54,876 nucleotides of DNA from contig JADIMU010000057.1 in assembly GCA_017694495.1 (NCBI GenBank), positions 1 to 54,876 of the forward strand, given 5' to 3'. The position numbers and the translations under genes are program-made. Shown piece after piece: positions 23,122 to 31,409 of this stretch (its first letter is position 1; each line of letters opens with the position of its first letter). The notes below the pieces were generated by a model, which was given only the letters and a program-made list of their open reading frames with translations, searched no databases and had not been told where the DNA came from. This DNA is from Candidatus Aphodenecus pullistercoris (GTDB lineage Bacteria > Spirochaetota > Spirochaetia > Sphaerochaetales > Sphaerochaetaceae).

Positions 23122-25256
23122 GCCCAGGACACTCCAATGTAGCATGGCAGAGGGAAGGGCACTTCATCAGGCTCCTTTCCCAGGACGGCCAGCCGCTCAG
23201 CCTCGTCGTCGTAGGTCAGGTGCCTGAAGGGGCTCTCGTAGTCCTTCTTCCTGGAGGAGAGGGCCTGGTCGTGGATGTAGCCGCTCAGTCCAATGCACTT
23301 CCTGTCCCATTCTCCATACAGGTCCTCGATCTTCCTCCCGCGCCTGTGTGCCAGCCATTCGAGCACTGCTATTGCGTTGTTCAGCCTGTCCTCCGCATAG
23401 AGGGATGCGAGCTGAGTGTAGCACGCGTGGACTTCGTCCCAGGAGCGGACCTTCCTCTGTTCGATGTCGTCCATGAGCTCCTCGAGCCTATGCTTGGGCG
23501 TGAGCTGACCTCCCAGGTTGACGTAGTCCTCCAGGACAGCGTCTGGATGTGTCTTCAGAACTTGTGAGAAGCTCTCTCCTCGTTCCCTCGCCCAGTCGCT
23601 GACCGTCTTCATGCCGTAGAAGAGGAGCATCTCATGGTATGAGGTCCAGCCTTCGCTGGCCTTGAGGATGCGCACTCCGAGCCGGCTGTTCTCCATGTCG
23701 TAGGCGATGACTGGGACCTTGATGCCTGCCTTGAGCGCCTCGCGCCCTTGCCTTGCAGCCTCATCCCTGTCGGCGCCGCGGCCCAGGATGGCCACACCAC
23801 TCCAGTATTCAAGCAAGTCTATTGCCTTGATGATCTCTCCTGCCGTGTCCGGAGCGAGGAAGTCCGTCACGATGGCCACGCTCCTGTCGCGGCGCTTGTC
23901 GCGCACGGAGAACTTCCAGGCGTTCCTCGCCAGGGCGTAGAGGTTGTACATCCACCAGTAGGCGGGAATCAGCTGGCGCTGTCCCCTGTCGGACAGCAGG
24001 CTGAATGGCATGCGGATGTCCAGTTCGTATGGGTAGTCGCCCTTGGACAGGAGGACGAAGGAGGCAAAGCGGCTGTCGTGCTTCACGCTGGTCGCAAGGG
24101 CCGGCCAGAAGCCGCGTCCCGCCACAAGCTCGCCGTCGTTCTTCCTGCTGTTGTGGTTGCTTCCTATCGTGGCGCCGGCGGCCATGTTGCTCTGGCCCAT
24201 GACGAGGGAAGCGATGAGGAAGGAGTTGTTGTGGTGCTCTTCGTGGAAGGGGAAGATCAGGTTGTTCAGGACCTCGCAGCAGCTGATCGTGCTGTTGTCG
24301 CCGAGGTAGGAGTGGATCAGACGGGCTCCGTACTTCAGAGAGCAGTGCGTCCCCATGACGAAGCGGATCGCCTTGCTTCCGTAGAAGACGCGGCTGCCGC
24401 GTCCGACGATGCCGTTGACGAGCTCTATGCCTTCGCCCAGCTGGGTGGGCTCCTCCTGGCTGGAGTCGACTGTGAGGTTCTTCAGCTTGTTGCATCCCTT
24501 GACGTAGCATGCTTCGCCAAAGGCGACATCCTTGATGATGTGGCAGCTCTTGATGACGCTGTGGCGGCCGACTGTTCCGTAGAGGCCCCGCTTCGCTGTG
24601 GCTGTGGCCTCGGTGAAGGCCTTGAGGCGTTCCATCAGGACCGGTCGGCCCCTGTGCTTGGCCCACAGCCAGGCGTCGGCCGAGTTCATGCCGACGAAGG
24701 GGAGGATCTCGCGTCCACCCGCCTCGTTCATGACGTCGATCGTGACGCGCACGTCCTCGTCCTCTCCCTCCTTGACTATGCCGACGCCGAACTTGGAATG
24801 GTCCGTCGTCTGCAGCTCGCCGACGCGGTAGACGATGCACTCCTCGCCGATGATGTAGTGGCTTATGTAGGGGCAGTTGTGTACGGCAGCGTTGGAGAGG
24901 ATGTCGCAGCTGACCAGACGTGAGTCTGTGACGCCGACTTCGACGAAGAAGTCGTGGAAGCCCACCAGCTGGCGCACGAAGGGACCGAGCCTGACGAGGC
25001 CCGAGAAGCTGTTGCGCCTCACAGTCGCCGGATCGAATGGGTCCTTGACGAGGATCTCGCTCCAGTCGGCGGCGCTGTTGCCGTTCGCCTTCAGCCTTTG
25101 TATCTCTTCCTCAGTCAGCTGGCGGTAGCCGTCTTGGGGAACCTGGGTGAAGCGCAGTCTGTTCTCGTCCTCCCCGGGGGCGAGGTGGCGACTGTCTACA
25201 AAACCGTGGCCGAAGCCGTCAAATGGGCTCAATGTTACCCTGTCGACACTTTCCAT
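23118..25256 (-). CDS. DUF4954 family protein (left-handed beta-helix type)
   Basis: 712 residues. A long middle region (about 95-480) is built of short repeated turns such as NCPYISHYIIGEEC, GRHSVIKSCHII, LVNGIVGRGSRVFYGSKAI and HNNSFLIASLVMGQSNMAAG, consistent with a left-handed parallel beta-helix as in acyl- and nucleotidyl-transferases. The C-terminal 200 residues are helical. DUF4954 occurs mainly in spirochaetes and Bacteroidetes; function is unknown, possibly sugar-nucleotide or acyl transfer. I chose ATG 25256 because a promoter ends six bases upstream; in-frame ATG 25271 and TTG 25292 are alternatives but lie inside that promoter. Convergent with the MATE gene. Confidence 0.85.
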   Translation of the reverse strand: MESVDRVTLSPFDGFGHGFVDSRHLAPGEDENRLRFTQVPQDGYRQLTEEEIQRLKANGNSAADWSEILVKDPFDPATVRRNSFSGLVRLGPFVRQLVGFHDFFVEVGVTDSRLVSCDILSNAAVHNCPYISHYIIGEECIVYRVGELQTTDHSKFGVGIVKEGEDEDVRVTIDVMNEAGGREILPFVGMNSADAWLWAKHRGRPVLMERLKAFTEATATAKRGLYGTVGRHSVIKSCHIIKDVAFGEACYVKGCNKLKNLTVDSSQEEPTQLGEGIELVNGIVGRGSRVFYGSKAIRFVMGTHCSLKYGARLIHSYLGDNSTISCCEVLNNLIFPFHEEHHNNSFLIASLVMGQSNMAAGATIGSNHNSRKNDGELVAGRGFWPALATSVKHDSRFASFVLLSKGDYPYELDIRMPFSLLSDRGQRQLIPAYWWMYNLYALARNAWKFSVRDKRRDRSVAIVTDFLAPDTAGEIIKAIDLLEYWSGVAILGRGADRDEAARQGREALKAGIKVPVIAYDMENSRLGVRILKASEGWTSYHEMLLFYGMKTVSDWARERGESFSQVLKTHPDAVLEDYVNLGGQLTPKHRLEELMDDIEQRKVRSWDEVHACYTQLASLYAEDRLNNAIAVLEWLAHRRGRKIEDLYGEWDRKCIGLSGYIHDQALSSRKKDYESPFRHLTYDDEAERLAVLGKEPDEVPFPLPCYIGVSWA

Positions 25257-25262
25257 GACTGG

Positions 25263-25292
25263 ATTTTCCATCCACAATGGAAACCGCTTCAA
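25263..25292 (-). promoter_or_regulatory. Promoter of DUF4954 gene, predicted leaderless
   Basis: Minus strand: TTGAAG (25287-25292), 18-base spacer, GAAAAT (25263-25268), then six bases to ATG 25256. Confidence 0.4.
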
Positions 25293-25330
25293 GACCTGCA
25301 GGGCGCCTGTGGGCCATTTTGGAGGAGTGG

Positions 25331-26053
25331 ATGGACAGTTTTCTCAGTACGAAGTTCACGATAGGGGAAGGCCTGGGCATGGGCGCCTGGTCACTCGGAC
25401 ACATAGCCTGGCTGGCCGCCGGAGCGCTCTTCATCGCCATCATGTGCATCACCTTCCGCCGCAGCACGGAAGCTGGAAGGCGGTATCTTCTGCGTCTCGT
25501 CGCTGGTCTGATACTGGCCGATGAGATCGTCAAGTACGTCATCACCATCCCGACGGGGCAGTGGGACTGGTCCTTCCTTCCGCTCCACCTGTGCTCCCTG
25601 TCCGTCTTCGTCATTCTGGCCCATGCCATAAGGCCGAATGATGCCGTGGCCGAATACCTCTACGCGTTGGGCCTGCCTGCGGCCCTCATGGCCCTCATCT
25701 TCCCCAACTGGACGATGCTGCCTTGCATGAACTGGGAGTCGATCCACAGCTTCTCGATCCACATCCTGCTCGTGTGCTACCCCATGATGCTGCTGGCTGG
25801 TGGCTGGAGGCCCCGCTTCTCCCGCCTGCGCTTCTGGATAGCCCCTCTGGCCCTTGCGGTCATTCTGGCCGTCTGTCTCAACGCCACGCTGGACACGAAC
25901 TTCTTCTTCCTGAACGGAGGGGAGGGTGGCAATCCGCTCTCCTTCCTGGAAGGCATTGTGGGTGGCTGGTACGTGCTTGCCATCCCCTTCATCGCGGCAG
26001 CATTGTGGGCCGTGATGTACATCGCAATCCCCAAGGTGCTGAGATGGTGCTGA
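25331..26053 (+). CDS. TIGR02206/YwaF-family membrane protein
   Basis: 240 residues with six to seven membrane helices. Family marks include PLHLCSLSVFVILA, the conserved NW and IHSFSIHILLVCYPMMLL, and NATLDTNFFFLNGG. Function is unknown. ATG 25331 follows GGAGGA at good spacing; an earlier in-frame ATG at 25277 lies in the DUF4954 leader region and lacks a ribosome site. It overlaps the following esterase gene by 10 bases, so the two are co-transcribed and may act on the same lipid or membrane process (weak inference). Confidence 0.82.
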   Translation: MDSFLSTKFTIGEGLGMGAWSLGHIAWLAAGALFIAIMCITFRRSTEAGRRYLLRLVAGLILADEIVKYVITIPTGQWDWSFLPLHLCSLSVFVILAHAIRPNDAVAEYLYALGLPAALMALIFPNWTMLPCMNWESIHSFSIHILLVCYPMMLLAGGWRPRFSRLRFWIAPLALAVILAVCLNATLDTNFFFLNGGEGGNPLSFLEGIVGGWYVLAIPFIAAALWAVMYIAIPKVLRWC

Positions 26054-26979
26054 TCCTGGTCTGTCTTCTTGTCGCCATCATCGTCGTCTACGCCACCCTG
26101 CGCATGCGCCGCTATCCGCTGGACAGGGGGCTGAGGATCCTCGCGCCCCTTTCCTATCCACTCTTCCTTGTCCGACGGCCAGTACTCCGTTTCGCGAACT
26201 CTGTCATACGCCATATGCCAGGCGGAAAACCGCTTGAGGGCATGGAGGTGAGGCGTGGCGACATCGATGGTGTGAAGGTGACACTCTATAGACCAGAAGG
26301 GGTCGGGGATGGCGACATCCTCGTCTACTTCCACGGTGGGGGCTTCTTCCTCGAGGCGGCTCCCTATCTCAGGCGCAAGTGCATGCGCTATGCCCTTGGA
26401 GCCGGCATCCCCGTCCTCGCAGTCGACTACCGCACGAGCGACCGCTTTCCCTGGCCGGCACAGCTCGAGGATGCAGTCAAAGTGCTCACCCATGTCGCAC
26501 CGAAGGCGAAGCGCATTGCAATCGGGGGCGACAGCGCAGGTGGAATGATCGCCCAGTCGCTGGCCACCTGGGCCGGACGCAATGGCATCGCCATAGGCTT
26601 CCTCATGCTCGTCTATCCTGTCCTCGACAGGCGGATGGAGACGGCATCGATGAAGGATTTCACCCACTCGCCGGCGTGGAACTCCCGCCTGTCCAGACGG
26701 ATGTGGTCCATCCTGCTGTCAGGCTCCTCCGCTTTCGAGAATCCGGCTGAGCTGGACGACTTCAGCCATCAGCCGACGACCTACATCGAGGCGGCGCGCT
26801 TCGATTGCCTCAGGGACGAGGCCCTCGTCTTCGCATCCCGCCTTGAGGAGCACCATGTGAGTGTCGAGTGCCACCTGGTCGAGGGAGCGTGCCACGGCTA
26901 TGATGTCCTCGAGTCGTCCAGGACGGCAAGGACCATGCTCGCGCAGCGGATTGAGGCGTTGAAGAAGGCTTTCAGCTGA
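26044..26979 (+). CDS. Alpha/beta hydrolase of the HSL (acetyl-esterase) family
   Basis: 311 residues. An N-terminal hydrophobic segment (about 2-18) probably anchors it to the membrane. The oxyanion-hole motif HGGG is at 97-100, the nucleophile Ser164 lies in GDSAGG, and the triad is completed by Asp254 (FDCLRDE) and His284 (CHGYD). Members cleave short-chain acyl esters. ATG 26044 with AAGGTG upstream overlaps the YwaF-like gene. The substrate is unknown; acetylated sugars or lipids are typical. Confidence 0.9.
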   Translation: MVLILVCLLVAIIVVYATLRMRRYPLDRGLRILAPLSYPLFLVRRPVLRFANSVIRHMPGGKPLEGMEVRRGDIDGVKVTLYRPEGVGDGDILVYFHGGGFFLEAAPYLRRKCMRYALGAGIPVLAVDYRTSDRFPWPAQLEDAVKVLTHVAPKAKRIAIGGDSAGGMIAQSLATWAGRNGIAIGFLMLVYPVLDRRMETASMKDFTHSPAWNSRLSRRMWSILLSGSSAFENPAELDDFSHQPTTYIEAARFDCLRDEALVFASRLEEHHVSVECHLVEGACHGYDVLESSRTARTMLAQRIEALKKAFS

Positions 26980-27296
26980 TTTGGTGGCAAATCTGTAAGA
27001 TTATTCCTGCAATTCAAACATCTTACTTGATTTTTTCTCGGTTTTATGCCATTATATTAAATCACTTTTTGCGCAAAAAACTGAGTTCGATGGATGTCCT
27101 CTGTGACTGATCCTTTACGCTTTGCACGGGGCCTTTGGGGGAGGGCCTGCCGACAATCCGAAACAGTCTGGAAGCTGACCTGAGGAGGTGGCTTCCGTCC
27201 CGATGAGGGAAATCGCATGCGATTTGGACCATGGCCATGGCCCGGGGTCTGTCCGTCCCCAGCCTTGTCATGTCGTCCACAGGGAGAGTGTGTGTG
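26980..27296. other. Intergenic region and leader of the Lon-like gene
   Basis: AT-rich to about 27080, then GC-rich. A candidate promoter TTGATT (27027-27032) with CATTAT (27050-27055), 17-base spacer, would give a leader of over 200 bases before ATG 27297. I see no intact gene and no clear riboswitch fold. Confidence 0.35.
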
Positions 27297-29096
27297 ATGG
27301 ACCTGAACGAACACATCAGGCTTGCAGGCATCATCAGGGGCCTTGCCGACAAGCTGAGCGGCGAGGACTATGCCAGAATCTGGGATGAAGTCATGGCCTT
27401 GGATGTCGATGACGATGAGGGGGATGATTCCCTCTCCCTGGACGACGGCCTGCCGACCATCAGCGACAGTCGGTCGCTGGAGGTGGCGCGGAGGAAGCTT
27501 GAGGGGCGGCTGGAGACGGCCATGATGGACGCATCTACGCGTTCCCTCTTCCTTCGCTCGCTCGATTCGGCGCTCGACGTCACGCTGGACAATGATGGAT
27601 GCCGGATCCTTTCGAAGCGGCTTGGTGCCGTATGGCGCCTCCTGGACCTTCCCTGTCCCGCCTTCCGTCTGGAGGACGTAGAGAAGGCGAGGGTGGCCAT
27701 GGATGAGAGCCACGAGGGCCTTGGCCGACTGAAGGACTTCCTCCTCGACGAGCTGGCGGCCTCAGCCCTCGATGGCACGACGCCCCATCCTGTCCTGCTT
27801 GTAGGCCCGCCCGGATGCGGCAAGACGAGCCTTTCCGTCTCGCTCGCCTCGGCCCTGTGCGGCCATGGCCACAGCATCATTCCGATGGCTGGCAAGTCGG
27901 CGGCCTTCGAGCTTGGCGGCAACGATCAGGGCTGGAGCAGGGCCGGCTACGGATCCATCGCTTCCGCCTTCATCCAGGCTGCTTCCCTGAGCCCGATCAT
28001 CATCTTCGACGAGCTGGACAAGGTCGGCAGCGAGAACCGCTACTCGAGGGCGGACTCCGTCTTCATGGACCTCCTCCAACAGGAGCGCGCGGCTTCATTC
28101 ACGGATGCCTTCCTCATGCTTCCCTTTGATGCTTCCCACGCCTGGTACATCTTCACGGCCAACAAGCTGGAGGGCATCCCAGAGCCCCTTCTGGACAGGC
28201 TGACGGTCTTCGAGATGGACCGCTACGGCTTCGGTGAGCTGGTGGCTGTAGCACAGCGTCTTGTGGACAGGCGCAATGTGAAGGCGAAGTGCAAGCTGAA
28301 ATTCGCGCCTGGATCGCTCGAGCGCCTCGTGCTGCTCAGTGGAGGCCAGGATTCTTCGGTGCGCCCCATAGCAAGGGCTGTCGACAGGATCTGGTCGGCA
28401 AAGGCGCGCGAGATCGCGCACCGGCCCAGGCTGAGGAGCCTTGTCGTCAGCAGCGGCGACGTCGAGGCTGTTCTTGGTGGACGCACGAGGGCTGCACTCA
28501 TCCCTGAGGGGCTTTCCGTGCAAGCAGGAATCGTCAATGCGATAGGCCTTGCCGATGGCATGGGCGCCATGCTTCCTGTCGAGGTGCGCAACGCGCCCTG
28601 TCCCTTGCTTGACGTGAGGATTCTTGGTGATGTCGCATACGACGTGAAGGAGGCTGTCATGGTGGCAGTCGAGCTGGTCGACAGCTATGCGGACAAAGAG
28701 CTCTTCACCCATCTTGGGCGAGTGGGCGTGAACTTTGTCCATGGAATCTCCATGAGTGGGGCGTCCTCGGCTCTGGCTGTAGCGTTGGCCATCCTTTCGG
28801 ACCTGCTTGGCAAGGCGGTGCCGCCGCAGCTTGCAGTCATGGGAGGCCTCTCGATGAAGGGGTGCGTGCTGCCTGTGTGTGGCCTTCTGGCCAGACTGGT
28901 CGGGGCCAGCCGCCAGGGTGCCCGTGAGATCGTGCTTCCCGAGGCCAACCGCCGGGATGTGGACGCGCTTCCTCCCGCGCTGCTTCCCGATGTGCGCCTC
29001 ACATACGTCAGCAGCTTCGAGGAGGCTGTCGGACATGTCCTCCCTCCTGTCCAGCCGGAATCACCTCCTATGAAGAGCCTTGAGAGGGGCGCCTGA
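27297..29096 (+). CDS. Lon-like AAA+ protein with apparently inactive protease domain
   Basis: 599 residues. A helical N-terminal region (1-140) differs from the usual Lon substrate domain. The AAA+ module (about 150-380) has Walker A GPPGCGKTS (170-178), Walker B IIIFDELDK with D238/E239, and a Lon-type sensor TANKLEGIPEPLLDRL. The C-terminal Lon protease domain (about 400-590) keeps the catalytic Ser position (S490 in SGASSA), but the catalytic Lys of the GGLKEK motif is Leu531 (CGLLARL; the second Lys is R533). Proteolysis by the standard Ser-Lys dyad is therefore unlikely; K521 might substitute. It may act as an ATP-driven unfoldase or holdase. Start ATG 27297 follows GGGAG. Confidence 0.85.
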   Translation: MDLNEHIRLAGIIRGLADKLSGEDYARIWDEVMALDVDDDEGDDSLSLDDGLPTISDSRSLEVARRKLEGRLETAMMDASTRSLFLRSLDSALDVTLDNDGCRILSKRLGAVWRLLDLPCPAFRLEDVEKARVAMDESHEGLGRLKDFLLDELAASALDGTTPHPVLLVGPPGCGKTSLSVSLASALCGHGHSIIPMAGKSAAFELGGNDQGWSRAGYGSIASAFIQAASLSPIIIFDELDKVGSENRYSRADSVFMDLLQQERAASFTDAFLMLPFDASHAWYIFTANKLEGIPEPLLDRLTVFEMDRYGFGELVAVAQRLVDRRNVKAKCKLKFAPGSLERLVLLSGGQDSSVRPIARAVDRIWSAKAREIAHRPRLRSLVVSSGDVEAVLGGRTRAALIPEGLSVQAGIVNAIGLADGMGAMLPVEVRNAPCPLLDVRILGDVAYDVKEAVMVAVELVDSYADKELFTHLGRVGVNFVHGISMSGASSALAVALAILSDLLGKAVPPQLAVMGGLSMKGCVLPVCGLLARLVGASRQGAREIVLPEANRRDVDALPPALLPDVRLTYVSSFEEAVGHVLPPVQPESPPMKSLERGA

Positions 29097-29125
29097 ATGG
29101 TGTGTTGAGGGAATCGAGGGAGATT

Positions 29126-29152
29126 CGCCGTCCGGCATCGCGCCGGGCGGCG
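29126..29152. terminator. Hairpin between convergent genes
   Basis: CGCCGTCCGGC, loop ATCGC, GCCGGGCGGCG: an 11-bp stem with one G-T pair, lying 30 bases after the Lon-like stop and 35 bases before the outer-membrane gene's stop. Serves both strands; no long T-run. Confidence 0.6.
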
Positions 29153-29186
29153 TCTGTGCATCTGACCCTAATTTCCCCGTATGGAA

Positions 29187-29765
29187 TCAGTATCTGAAGA
29201 TGAAGGAGATGTCGGCTTTGACGCCGTACCTCATGCCCTCGACGAGGCTGTTGTCGTCATTCAGTGCGCTGGCCAGGAAGAGAGGCTCGACTGTCAGAGA
29301 CACGCCCATGTTCTGTGCAAAGTAGTAGGACAGCTGGAGCATGATTTCGTAGTAGAGGGCCATGTCCAGATCGCTTATCGTGTCATCGATGCCAGAGACC
29401 ATGAACAAGTCCAGACCCAATCCGATGAAGAGGTTCAGGCTGTCCATGATGTCGATGTTTGCGCCGAAGCCTCCTGCGAAGTCGGCTGGGATGTCCTTCT
29501 CATGGAACTCTGGAAGCTGCCAGGCATAACCGACCCCCAGGACTTCGTAGGTCTGAATGAAGCGTAGGAAGAAGCGCTGTCTGGCTCTTAGCACGCCTTG
29601 GAAGACTGCCGTCTGCTCAGGTTCTCCGATGCTCCTGAAGTCGACTCCAGCACCGATCGAGAAGGTTCCCCGTGAGGGAATGGGCTTCTCCACATCGACG
29701 TCGTCGGCGAAGACCGCTGTGCTTGCGAGAATGATCAGAATGAGTGTCAGAAGTGTCTTTTTCAT
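29187..29765 (-). CDS. Putative outer-membrane beta-barrel protein
   Basis: 192 residues. The signal peptide (MKKTLLTLILIILASTAVFA) is cleaved probably after AFA/VFA at about residue 20. The mature part alternates short hydrophobic/aromatic strands (FSIGAGVDFRSIG, FFLRFIQTYEVLGVGY, MALYYEIMLQLSYYFA) and ends in IFRY; a C-terminal aromatic residue is the usual signal for barrel insertion. About eight strands are possible, as in OmpX/OmpA-type small barrels. No family is recognised. AGGGGAAT precedes the ATG. It seems to be a single-gene unit. Confidence 0.75.
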   Translation of the reverse strand: MKKTLLTLILIILASTAVFADDVDVEKPIPSRGTFSIGAGVDFRSIGEPEQTAVFQGVLRARQRFFLRFIQTYEVLGVGYAWQLPEFHEKDIPADFAGGFGANIDIMDSLNLFIGLGLDLFMVSGIDDTISDLDMALYYEIMLQLSYYFAQNMGVSLTVEPLFLASALNDDNSLVEGMRYGVKADISFIFRY

Positions 29766-29862
29766 ATTCCCCTCTCATGGACGATAGTGGACGTCTGTTG
29801 ACATTCTACCATTGAATTGTCTGTCGTGGGAGGAAAAAGTTGTGGACGTGGATGAAATGAAG

Positions 29863-29886
29863 AGGGGCGTCCCGGAGGACGCCCCT
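29863..29886 (-). terminator. Terminator of the efflux operon
   Basis: AGGGGCGTCC / GGACGCCCCT perfect 10-bp stem with four-base loop, 20 bases after the TolC-like stop on the minus strand, followed by a T-rich CTTCATTTCATCC. Confidence 0.7.
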
Positions 29887-29906
29887 GCCAGCGGATGCGA
29901 TGCACA

Positions 29907-31409
29907 TCACTGTCCTGTGTAGGAAGTCATGTATTCCACGGTGTAGGCGCTGGCCGCCAGCGTGATGCAGTTCGTCAGGCGCTCGATGCGTGCCTGGCCA
30001 AGCTCTATGCGTTTCTGGAGGACATCGCTCCTCGATCCGGCACCGAGCTCGAGCTTGAGCTCCTCGTTGGACAGCTCCTCTTCCAGGAGTGCGATGTTGG
30101 CATCCTGGTAGCTGATGTTCGCAAGCGCGAGGTCGATTGAGGTGAAGTTGTCGTTCAGCGTCGACTTTATCGTGTTGACAGCCTCCGTGCGGGCGATCTG
30201 GGCGCTGGCGACGGCGCTCTCGGCCCTGTCCTGGTCGTTCAGCTTCTTGCCTCCGTCCCAGATTGAGCCCTGGATGCCGACGGCGACCGTCACACCCCAG
30301 CCGGACTGGGAGACCCAGTTGGAGTTCATCGGAGCCGTGTAGTTGGCGCTCACAGACAGTGCGATGTCGGGGAACCAGTACATCGAGCGGTCGGCGGCAC
30401 TCTTCGCAGATTCGGTGGCGCTCAGCATGTGGTTGAGCATCTGCATGTTGAGGCTGCTGTTGCTCGTCGCCTGCACTTCAAGAAGGTTCCTGTCGGCATT
30501 GGCGATCTCCATGAAGAAGGCCTCGTCCGGGGTGAAGTCGATCGACTCGAGCGTGATGTCCTCGATGCCTGTCATGTTCTCGAGGCTGACAAGGATGGTC
30601 GAGATCTGGTTCTGGATCTGGGTGCGGGAAAGCTCCAGCTGCCGGGCCGTGAGGCGGGCTTCGGCTGCGTCTGTGGCGAGCATGATGCCAGTCTCGCTGC
30701 TTCCTTCCGCCAGAGCTACGAGCTCGGCCGCGTCGCTTTCCATCTCGGCGAGGATGCCGTCGATCTGCTCAAGGTAGTACAGGCTTGCCAGGTAGGCCTT
30801 GAGCTGGACGTCGAGCTGCATCTCGGTGTCTGTGATCTGCAAGGCCATTGCCTGCTCGATCTCCTCGTACATGTCGACGCTTGCGCCGATCTTGCCCCAG
30901 GTCCAGATGGGCTGGACGAGGGACAGCTGGGCGTTGAAGTAGGGGGCGTTGGTGTCGATGGCGAAGTCGTAGTTGTCAGGCAACATGTCAATCATGGAGC
31001 CAAACGTTATTGGAATTAGTGATCCCCCTTGTGTGTATCCTGGTGGTGTGATGGCGAGTCCAAAATCGTTCAGATCAATCAGTCCTGCATAGTCACCAAG
31101 TATAGCTGTAGCTGCATCCTGCATCATGTCTGATGCCATATCCTTTACAGGCATCGGCATCACCTGATGGTTGTATACATAGCTTCCTGCCAGAGTGTAG
31201 CTGATCTGGGGGTGGTAGTTGGCTTTTGCGTCCTTGACGTCCAGGCTTGCCGTCCTGTGGTCCTCGATGGCCTGGAGGATGTCCGGGTTGTTGAGCGTCA
31301 GGGAGTCCTTGAGGTCATCGTAGGTCAGCTTTGTGCCTTCCTCTGCCGCCAGGGGGAGGAGGCAGAGGGCCAGCATGAATGCAACGATCGTCTTTCTCAA
31401 TGTTCTCAT
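29907..31409 (-). CDS. TolC-family outer-membrane efflux protein
   Basis: 500 residues. Signal peptide at 1-22 (LALCLLPLAAEE). The rest is largely long coiled-coil helices rich in A, E, Q and L with two repeat halves, the TolC plan: barrel in the outer membrane and an alpha-helical tunnel in the periplasm. It is the outer-membrane exit duct for the RND pump encoded immediately upstream; its ATG overlaps the pump stop (ATGA) and GGAGG precedes it. Codons about 70-145 are clearly AT-richer than the remainder and encode a Met/Pro/Gly-rich loop. Confidence 0.9.
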   Translation of the reverse strand: MRTLRKTIVAFMLALCLLPLAAEEGTKLTYDDLKDSLTLNNPDILQAIEDHRTASLDVKDAKANYHPQISYTLAGSYVYNHQVMPMPVKDMASDMMQDAATAILGDYAGLIDLNDFGLAITPPGYTQGGSLIPITFGSMIDMLPDNYDFAIDTNAPYFNAQLSLVQPIWTWGKIGASVDMYEEIEQAMALQITDTEMQLDVQLKAYLASLYYLEQIDGILAEMESDAAELVALAEGSSETGIMLATDAAEARLTARQLELSRTQIQNQISTILVSLENMTGIEDITLESIDFTPDEAFFMEIANADRNLLEVQATSNSSLNMQMLNHMLSATESAKSAADRSMYWFPDIALSVSANYTAPMNSNWVSQSGWGVTVAVGIQGSIWDGGKKLNDQDRAESAVASAQIARTEAVNTIKSTLNDNFTSIDLALANISYQDANIALLEEELSNEELKLELGAGSRSDVLQKRIELGQARIERLTNCITLAASAYTVEYMTSYTGQ

